In this document: positions 53,821 through 61,667 of the stretch, piece after piece
Position numbering within the stretch: position 1 is the stretch's first letter
Layout of the letters: every line of letters begins with the position of its first letter
Assembly: GCF_000340215.1 (NCBI RefSeq)
Contig: NW_006921535.1
Span: 1,430,483-1,494,482, forward strand
From: Pseudocercospora fijiensis CIRAD86
Taxonomy: Eukaryota > Ascomycota > Dothideomycetes > Mycosphaerellales > Mycosphaerellaceae
DNA: 64,000 bases
Direction of reading: 5' to 3'
Notes under the pieces: generated by a model
Seen by the model: only the letters and a program-made list of their open reading frames with translations
Databases searched by the model: none
What the model was told of the DNA's origin: nothing
Translations under genes and position numbers: made by a program

Positions 53821-55081
53821 GTCACTATTAAGGCCTAGGATTAATGCTACCCCGGGGGTACTATTAGCTAACTAATTAGGGACAAGCAATTGTTAGCAAC
53901 AAAGGACAATAAGACTATACCCGGCGCGCTACGACGCGTTAATCAATTAATCGCATGCTCTTTTAAGGGCTCTACCTCTTTACTAACGCGCCCTGCAGGT
54001 CCCCCTCTTGTTCCCTTATTCTAACGAGGCCTCGAGGCCTAAGCGATCGGCGAAGGCGCGCGCGTAGCGGATAGTGCCGGCGGTGTGTTAGAAGAAACGG
54101 CATACGCCTATATTAGTAACGGTGTTGCGGAGTGTATTGCTGTTTAAGAAAGGAAGGATACGGCTATGTTAGTAACGGTATTGCCGAGTTATTATTAGTT
54201 AAAGAAGGAAATTGGAAGTAAGGTAAAGTTAGCGCTAAGACGACTAGTACCGCTATTATTAATATTACTTGCTATTGCCGCTACGCCTACAGACACAACC
54301 TTACCTATACTACGCGCTAGAGCGCACTCTACTAGATAAGTCAAAAGAATAGCTATATTAAAGGTTTGATCAAAACTTTAATTAAAACTTTAAGCCGCTT
54401 AAAAGATTGAGCGACTAATAGACTAACTAACTAAGGGCAAAACTATAGAGCTAAGCTAGCCGGGGTCGATCTTGCGGACAATAGGTTACTCCTCGATCTA
54501 TCTAACCCTTTAAGCGAGGCGAACCTCTACTACTACACTTATAATAGCCTTCACCTATAGAAACTAGACGAGCTGTGTTTTTTGAAAAGATATAATTAGT
54601 TAATACTTAAAGGCTGCTAAACCTAACCAATTAGGGCTAGCGAAACTACAAACAATAATAGTCCTCGTAATAATAAGAACAATCCCTCGGAAACGGACAA
54701 ACCCTTAGAAGCGGACATTTCTAGGTCTTTTAAGAGTAGACGCAAAGAACTCGGTACGATATCACTTAGAGCGGAGGCAGGGCTGCAATACCTCGTACGT
54801 CTACCTATTATAGTAGGGAAGACGCGCTCGTATTGTAATTAGTCGAAGGCCCTTAATTCTTATAGATACATATCACTTTATAGTTCATTATATATAGAAA
54901 TAGCGCAGTTGGAGTTGTATATTGTGTTATTAGAGGTGAGGTTTGACATAGTTACATAATTAGGTAGTTAAGTGTTCAATTTAGCGCGGGCTAAGCAGCT
55001 TATTAGACTTGCTAAGTTAGCGGCAATAGAGGTCGTAGAACATAGACAGGCTACGAGGGCGCGGCCTTTAGAAGGGAAGCG

Positions 55082-55279
55082 TGTATTAGAGCCAAAGAGG
55101 CTACACGTGATTAGCATATAATCAGGCCGAGTAAGGCCAGGGTCTTAGTGCCTTAGGCAGGGCTTAGCGCTTAGCGTTAGGCTAACTCTCCTGCTTCCCT
55201 CCCTCTCCTCCTAGATCCTTATCGAATACTACTCGTACCTACTACTACCCTATCTACCTGCTAACATACCCTTCTTACA
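55082..55279 (+). repeat. 3' LTR of the Ty3/gypsy element
   Basis: Begins TGTATTAGAGCCAAAG and ends CCCTTCTTACA, directly followed by the ATTGC target duplication. Direct repeat of the 5' LTR. Confidence 0.92.
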
Positions 55280-55899
55280 ATTGCCGCCGATATAAGGTCC
55301 GCCATTTAATAGCTAAGATAGGTATTTATAGTAGTAAAAAGTTAGAGATTGTTGCTAGGGCGACTACATTTCTTAGAATGTAGCGGGGTTGTCTATACTA
55401 TAACTTTGTATAAAGGTGTTATTAGTTTTTGCGTAAAGATCCTATTATATGCTACGAAGCTACTATTACGTTCATTTTCGGTCCTCGGATATATTGTCGT
55501 CCTAAAAACAAGCTACATTTCCTCTAAATAAGCGTATATATAAAGCTAAGCTCTATACTTAGCAAAAACTATAAAATTTAACTTTATTACGAGTTTCCTT
55601 AATAACTACACTACCGATTTTCTTCGTTGTTTTTTTATATAAAGCATCTGCTAATCAACTACTAACTAATTAGAACGAGATAAAAAAATAGTAGTATTGT
55701 TATAGGGATAATAGCGATATAGCAATAAGACTCGGATTTTAACGCTAAGCTCGGATATATCCGCTTTTGAACTTATAGAAACTCTAGCTATTAGTAGAGC
55801 ACTCGGAGAGAAGCAATAGTAGTAACAACGCGTTTAGTATCTGCCTAAAGTTCCAAATTACATTAAGAAGCAGCGAAATAAGGTAGGAAATCGCGCTAA

Positions 55900-57250
55900 G
55901 CCTATACCGTACCGAACTATGCCCCGATTTCGAACTATGTCTACTCCTCTACTGAACCTCTACTACCTAATTATCTTCGTACGGCTTTATCGCTGCAATT
56001 CTAATCTTATAGTCCTACTATATCGCCGTCGCTATCTTGTCCCTATAAACCGATATCTTGCTTCTTATCGCTATCTATTCTCGATCCGCCTCGGCGACCT
56101 CTTCCTCGATAATATTATCTATATCGAAGCCCTAGTTATAGTCTTCTAGCTACTAGTTAAACGTCTCGGTTTCGACTGTCTGTCTATAGCGGTTTATAAA
56201 GTTATAAAGAGCGGCGAGTCTATATACAAAGCGCGACTATTAGAGCGTAGTATAGCCCTTGTTTAGACTAATTCTAAGTAGAGGCTATCGCTCCTTAATA
56301 ATACTAAATATCCGCTCGATATAGTTGCGAAGCTACGAATAGCGTAGGTTAAATAGCTCTTCCTTCGTCTCCGGCTTTATATTAGAAGCCTTCTATTCTC
56401 GAAGATAGTATCTTGTCTTCTAGTATAGTACTAATATATAATCTAGGTTCTTCGAGTATCTACCGTCCGCTAAATAGAACCTCCCCTTCGGTATATATAT
56501 ACCCTTCCTTATCGCTGCGGCTAATATAGTGCTATCCGCCGTAGAGCCCTCCTATCTAGGCAATACATACGTAAAGTTGGACTAGAAGTTATAATAGGCT
56601 AATATATTCTAAGTAACGGTGCCCTTGCGGTTACAATAGGCGCCTAGATTCTTTATCTTCTTCGTCTTAAAGGGGACGTGCGAGCTATTAAGTGCGCCTA
56701 TACAACCCGACAAATATAGCTAGAACTTCGGGTTCTCGTATACTTCTAAGGTAGTAGTTGCCTCTCGAGCCAGCTATATTACGGTATCGCTATATAGCTT
56801 ATATAGCAGGCGGCTTATCTTTAAGATAGTACGTCTATAGCTTAATAGTAAGTGCTAATAGATAGTCCGTAAGCGGTTGTTAGTTATACGGTAAGCCGCT
56901 ATATTAAGGAATATAACTACCTATTCCGCTAGACTAATTCTACGCCCTCTAGTAAGTCTATAATCTTCTACTAAGGTATTAATTAACGCTCGAAGAATAG
57001 GCTATCGGAGCCTCGTCGTCGTATAGTAGTATTCTTCTAGTCTATATAGTATTATCTTCGTCTACTATCTACCTAATTCTAGCGCTATAAGAGTCGTTAT
57101 TATACTACCTAGTCGATACTTCGGCGCCTTCGCTTTACTATTAAGAAGAATACAGAGCGCTTGCAGCACTACAAATATAGCCGCAATAATAGCTATATTC
57201 TCGATTAAGTCGTCGTCTATAGCCGAATATAGTATCTACTATACTACTAC
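55900..57250 (-). pseudogene. Harbinger DDE transposase, RIP-inactivated
   Basis: Minus-strand reading gives YRLTRGRRISLAE-VVIFLNIAAYRITN, then the DDE core: GCIGALNSSHVPF near 56690, YCNRKGTVT-NILA, NFTYVLPR-EGSTADSTIL, YIPKGRFYLADGRYS and ELFNLRYS-LRNYIERIFSIIKER near 56310-56360. This is the fungal Harbinger (DDE_Tnp_4) pattern. The first catalytic Asp, in GAIDGTH-type blocks, is Asn here, by a CpA-to-TpA change on the plus strand. Trp and Gln codons are stops. Confidence 0.82.
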
Positions 57251-57542
57251 TACTATATAGTAAGAGCAAGAATACGAGAACAGGGGCAAGAGATAGTTAA
57301 ATTAGGGGCTCTACTACTAGAAACAAGGCAATAAGGCATATAATCGTCTTATAAAAGCTAACTAGTATAGCTATATACTAGCTTTCGTAAGATAAGTATA
57401 TAAAAGACGACTTATAAATAAGTTAAGCTGTCTTATAATAAACCGCTGACTTATTAGTATTTAACGCGTCTTATAAAGTGGGTCCTATCTTATGGATAAG
57501 ACGGTTGTCTTATACAATAAGACGAGCGAAGTATTCAGGGCC

Positions 57543-58081
57543 TAACAACGAGGGGTCAGTTTAAAAGCTGCTGCGAAGGAGGGTACATACGGTGGATATG
57601 GCATCGCATTTCTGGCATGTCTGCCTACCGACCTTCTCATTATCAGATTCAAATAACCGCAACGTTGATGTGACGTGTTGCTGACACGAGAAGTGACGAC
57701 GAGACGAGAGGCTGAGGCGGTTTATACTGGATGAGGAAGAGATCTATCTGGATACGCCGAGCCCGTGACAGGCAAATCCCTGCCGAAGATCTGCCAGAAT
57801 TGGAGCTTGGATGTCATGCAATAAGTTATTTTCTCGGAAGCCAAGAAGGAGTGAGACTGTGAGAGAATGGTGAAGGCAACGTTAATATGAAAAATTACAA
57901 TACGATTACTCGCTGCGTTGTGCTCATTATTGTATTCATTTCGTTTTGATCGTGATCATGGTAATGCTTTTCATGTTTTTCCTAACCCGCCATGCAGAGT
58001 ACCGTTCATTTTTTCCAGGTCCATGCTATGCAAAGAATCAAGCTCGTTCTGGAGGTGGTGGTGGTGGTGAAAGGTAAAATT
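57543..58081. other. Spacer between the transposon island and cerato-platanin
   Basis: 540 bp of ordinary composition with no gene. It holds the 3' UTR of the cerato-platanin gene. RIP-type composition ends sharply at the element end. Confidence 0.45.
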
Positions 58082-58643
58082 TTAAGCGTTGAACTCGATG
58101 GTGCGCTTCGATGCGGTCAGGCCACATTGGTCGGAGCCGACACGCTCAATAGTGGCTTCCACGCGGCCAAGTTGTTCGGCCTTGCCGCCGGTTAGGGTGT
58201 TCATGGCGGCCTTTGAAATGTTGATGCCGGCTCCGGCATGATCAATTCCGACGATGCGGATGCTCGTGCCCATGTAGGTGACCTTGAAGCATTGGCCGCA
58301 AGAGGCAGAGTTCCAGCCGGCAATATCCACTGCTCCGCCGATGTTTGGGAAGCCTGGGAGGAGTCAGCAAGGTGAGAGGAAGGCAGGGTAATGGGGTTTT
58401 CTGACCTGGAACGGCGCCTTGTGTCTGCCATCCGTGCTTGGTGATGAGGCCATTCGCACCATCGCTGCAGGCGACGGAGGTCATAGATCGGGATGCATCA
58501 TCGTAGTCTATTGAGAATCAGCATTGCAGCAAACATCATAGCAGAGACAGGTGATGTTTCTTACGTGCGTCCCATGATACCGTCTCAGCGCTGGCAGCAG
58601 CTGCAAGCGTGAAGAGAGCTCCGAGGGCTGTGGTGAACTGCAT
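58082..58643 (-). CDS. Cerato-platanin family secreted protein
   Basis: Three exons, 58565-58643, 58406-58507 and 58082-58353, with introns of 57 and 52 bp; the join gives 150 residues. A clear signal peptide ([19 protein letters not shown]) precedes [33 protein letters not shown], then [20 protein letters not shown] and [14 protein letters not shown], ending [15 protein letters not shown]. Four cysteines sit at the family positions and form two disulphides. The family is small, secreted, expansin-like, binds chitin and cell-wall glycans, and is known to trigger plant defence responses in several plant pathogens. No enzyme activity is established for most members. The gene is complete and shows no RIP damage even though it lies about 540 bp from the transposon island. 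Confidence 0.95.
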
Positions 58644-59711
58644 GATGAAAATGTCTGATTTGTGGTTGATCGGGTGTATGGCTGAGAGGTGATGAATGCG
58701 TGCTCTGTGAGAATTACTGCAGTATGGATGGGGATTGAAGAAGTTGTGGGAGACAGAGAGCTCAGCTCTTATAGTACCTACGAAGCAAGGCAGTATCGAG
58801 GTGCTGTCGTTGCCAATACATTCCATCCTTGCCTAGTGTGCGGAGCTGCTTCCCAGCAAATACGAACTCTCACCTCACAGCCTCGGAGCCTCCCCTCATT
58901 AGCCAGTCACGGCCAGGCATAGAATTCCTAGCTCTTTATTTTAATGTGCTTCTGACCAAGCAGGGCTCGCGAAGGCGTAAGACCTGTAACGAAGTCGTGT
59001 AAAATCTCTTTCACATGTCCATCAGTGGCTGCTGCCTCGTGAGACGTTCGGAACGTGCAGTGAGACATCAGAGGCAGTCACGATGTCGCGAATACGGGTG
59101 GAAAGATCGACCCTGCAGTTGGGTGTTGCGATGTGGAGGAGCTCGGAAGACGAAGAGTGGTAGCAGATGGAACGGTGTTGCTATTTTCGGACCAGCTCGG
59201 AAACCAGCGGTTCTCGGTTGTGGCGCCGTCTTCTTGGCAATTTCTCTTCGAAGTCTTGCGACCCGTACAACGTCGGCAGGCTCTCTTGCTCTTCCGGAGT
59301 CCATTCGACTGAAGTCATATGTCCTGTGATGCTGTCCCGCTCTTCATTAGTACACAGTCTTCAGTGGAGGCTGCCCATATGATCGCCCGAGGTAGCAGAT
59401 CTGAGATCGTGAAGGAGATGTGCCGACAGCAAGCTCGCGAGCAGTATCTGACCGCAAACGCAGTATGCAAGCCTGTACTATTTCTCAAGATTGGACTACT
59501 TATCAATTTGTTTCTTCATCCTTGGCGAAGCTTTCTTAATCTGCATGTGCTTGTCTAGCTGTACTGGACTGGACAGTTGGGCATGCCAGGGTGAAGACGT
59601 GAAGTGAGGCCATCTTACATTGTTTGATACGCTGTCTCGCTCGCGTCCATACCCATTTGCCGCTTGCATTCCTGCAGAGTCCCCTCTATTCACCTGGACG
59701 AAGTCGGACTT
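58644..59711. other. Intergenic, cerato-platanin promoter and flank
   Basis: 1.07 kb. Short ORFs on both strands, at most 104 codons, have no recognisable features. Includes the upstream region of the cerato-platanin gene and the 3' flank of the small helical protein. Confidence 0.35.
58768..58774 (-). promoter_or_regulatory. Candidate TATA box of the cerato-platanin gene
   Basis: CTATAAG on the minus strand, about 125 bp upstream of the start codon, a plausible distance for a fungal TATA element. Based on motif and spacing only. Confidence 0.35.
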
Positions 59712-60134
59712 TCATTTCTTCTCAAACTTCGCCACTTCAGTGCCCATTCCCCGAATATCTTTGGCAACTTTGACAATCTGACCCACAACCTTGACCACCT
59801 CCGTCTTGATCTGATCCGTATCCATTTCGTTCATCTCCGCATAGGTCGGCACGGAGAGCTGTTGCTTGATGCTCCTCTCAGTTCTCAAAGCCTTCTTAGG
59901 ATACTTCGCAGCGATGTTCCTGGCGAGCTGGTTGCTCTCGCCTTGCTTGGCGTAGAGAATCTCGATAGCGTAGCTCAGGGCCTGGATGGCGACGTCATCC
60001 TTGATGCTTTCAGTCATCGTGTCGTTGGCAATGCCGCGCTGTATGAACTGGTCGATTGCGAGCTTCGCTTCCTCCCGTTTGACTGAGTCGGCCAGTGCCT
60101 TCTTGGCGAATGGGGATTTGGGTCCTTCTGACAT
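59712..60134 (-). CDS. Small helical hypothetical protein
   Basis: 140 residues from the ATG at 60132-60134 (MSEGPKSPFAKKALADS). The frame is open 78 codons further upstream, but that part is hydrophobic leader-like sequence with poor composition. The protein is highly charged and predicted helical throughout: KREEAKLAIDQFIQRGIAN, AIQALSYAIEILYAKQGES, TEVVKVVGQIVKVAKDIRGM, ending EVAKFEKK. No membrane segment or signal. I do not recognise the family. The alternating hydrophobic pattern fits a small helical bundle or coiled-coil subunit. Confidence 0.65.
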   Translation of the reverse strand: MSEGPKSPFAKKALADSVKREEAKLAIDQFIQRGIANDTMTESIKDDVAIQALSYAIEILYAKQGESNQLARNIAAKYPKKALRTERSIKQQLSVPTYAEMNEMDTDQIKTEVVKVVGQIVKVAKDIRGMGTEVAKFEKK

Positions 60135-60765
60135 TTTGTCGAGTATGTGCGGTTGAGATTGTTGTTGCGACAGGTAGCTTTTGAGGGTCGAAACGGACTG
60201 CTGGTATAACAGTACCCGTTGCAGGAGAATGAAAGTTGTTTGTGGTGCTTGCAGGATGGCTATCGTTTGACAGGTCCAGCCGCTTCTCCTGCATGGAGGC
60301 TCGGCCAATCTAGTTGCTTCCAAGCATAGAAGCAGGAGATGGAGCGAGTTTGCGAAAGTAAAGGACAAGGAGAGGGCTGTGACGATGGTTGAGCTTCTTC
60401 ACGCGCTTTCCTCTTCACTCACACGGGCCAAACGGCTCTCTGCCTCTGCCTCTACCTGGATGAAAGAAGTGAAAGGCCCTTGAAGCGTATCGTGGTGCTG
60501 CTCGACAGCGGCGCAAGCTTATCCTGTGTTCAGACTGCGCATCTCAAAAATATTTCGATCATCGGTGGGAATGCTGCTCTTTCCTGAAGCTGCGCGCCAA
60601 CTGCAGTTCTGAAACGCCAAGGCCCAAACGCTTTCCGCTGAGCTTTCCACACCTTTTCTCGCCTCGCCTCGCCTTCTACTCCTACTCTCCCCTACATAAC
60701 GACTTCGAAAGGAGCCGAGCCATACTCCATCCAAGACGTATATCCATCAACTTCCGCTCGCAGCA
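60135..60765. promoter_or_regulatory. Divergent promoter between two small genes
   Basis: 631 bp between divergent start codons. A CT-rich tract (about 60650-60690) lies upstream of the plus-strand gene, a common fungal promoter feature near the transcription start. No other feature. Confidence 0.4.
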
Positions 60766-61185
60766 ATGGCTATCGCACCACATATCCGTAAGCGTCAGGA
60801 AGCTGAGGCCGCCGCCGCCGCCGCTGCTGTTGCTGGTGCCACCGGCCCCAACGATGCCTGCTTAGCAGGACCAGCACCTCAGTCAGTCCTCTCTGTGTCC
60901 TGCCTGCGCATATCAAGCTAACGCTCTCGCCCTTTAGAGCCCTCCGAAGCCGCGATGAGCGCAAGTTAGACACTCCAACTCCGGCTGTCAGCGTTTTGCA
61001 AAATACCGCCCATGTCAGCTCCAATTCCGTCGTCGGCGCTGCTTCCGTTGGCCACTCCAACCCATGGGAAGCCACGCGGTAGGTCCACACCGTTTGTCTC
61101 CAGCAACCTATTACTGACATCTCTTAGTGCCCAGATCATGGTCATAGTCACTAACACGCGGCAATGTCCAATCGAGCAATTTTGA
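60766..61185 (+). CDS. Small hypothetical protein, three exons
   Basis: Exons 60766-60881, 60938-61078 and 61128-61185; introns of 56 bp (branch GCTAAC) and 49 bp (branch TACTGAC) keep frame and give 104 residues. The start is MAIAPHIRKRQEAEAAAA, followed by an alanine tract, RSRDERKLDTPTPAVSVLQ and GHSNPWEATRAQIMVIV, ending TRQCPIEQF. If the second intron is retained, the protein ends in WEATR at 85 residues. Low complexity with no recognised domain. The two well-formed introns are the main evidence that this is a gene. Confidence 0.5.
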
Positions 61186-61667
61186 CGGAACGGAGCGTGT
61201 TCAGTGTACGCTTGTTTGTCACTCTGGGAGCGTCCTGCGTTGTAGCCAGCGAATGAAACTATGCTCTCCTGAGTTGCTTCCTCGTCTTCCCATTCAATCT
61301 CATCAGTTGTGGCACCACATGGACGAGCAAGTTATAGTGTTTACCTCCTGCCTCATGGAGATGGCTTCGCTGAATGAAATCCACATCCTTTTCCTTGTCG
61401 CCAAATCACGGCTTTGTTTCCGAGACTTTGGAGATCCAGTTCATTCCAGTCAGCCAGGAAGTTGGCTTCATCTCGACATCTCTCGCATCAATTCTTCCTT
61501 CTACCTGATGAGTTAAAAAGCACGAACAAATGAACCAGGGTATATGACTATAAACCATCCCTTCATCAATCCACATAAGCGCCTTACAATTATCCATGCT
61601 CTCAAGCAAAATTCAGTCGATATCATCAATGCCCCGAGGCTCCTCAGACGGCAATCTGACTCCGATC
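61186..61667. other. Convergent 3' flanks
   Basis: 480 bp between a plus-strand and a minus-strand stop codon. Only short unsupported ORFs. Expected to hold both 3' UTRs. Confidence 0.35.

Larger units (their letters stand above)
48145..55279 (+). mobile_element. Ty3/gypsy chromovirus LTR retrotransposon, RIP-inactivated, 7.1 kb
   Basis: Full-length element with 198 bp LTRs at both ends and a perfect 5 bp target duplication ATTGC (48140-48144 and 55280-55284). It is inserted in the Harbinger element. Order of relic domains on the plus strand: Gag with zinc knuckle, protease region, reverse transcriptase, RNase H, integrase, chromodomain. That order and the chromodomain define a chromovirus. 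The coding region has many TAG/TAA stops and lacks CpA. A non-coding stretch of about 1.25 kb separates the chromodomain from the 3' LTR, long for the group. Confidence 0.93.
46727..57542. mobile_element. PIF/Harbinger-type DNA transposon, RIP-inactivated, split by a retrotransposon
   Basis: Ends are inverted repeats starting GGCCCTGAATACTTCG at 46727 and, on the other strand, at 57542. Both are flanked by TAA (46724-46726 and 57543-57545), the PIF/Harbinger target duplication. Without the nested retrotransposon the element is about 3.7 kb. It carries the two-gene set of the superfamily: a Myb/SANT-like protein on the left (plus strand) and a DDE transposase on the right (minus strand). GTCTTAT motifs in both orientations are clustered within 130-200 bp of both ends. 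All coding sequence is riddled with RIP stops. Confidence 0.88.

Noticed and set aside
55919..56149. 76-codon plus-strand ORF in the transposon island
   Set aside because: It is antisense to the Harbinger transposase relic and arises from RIP composition.
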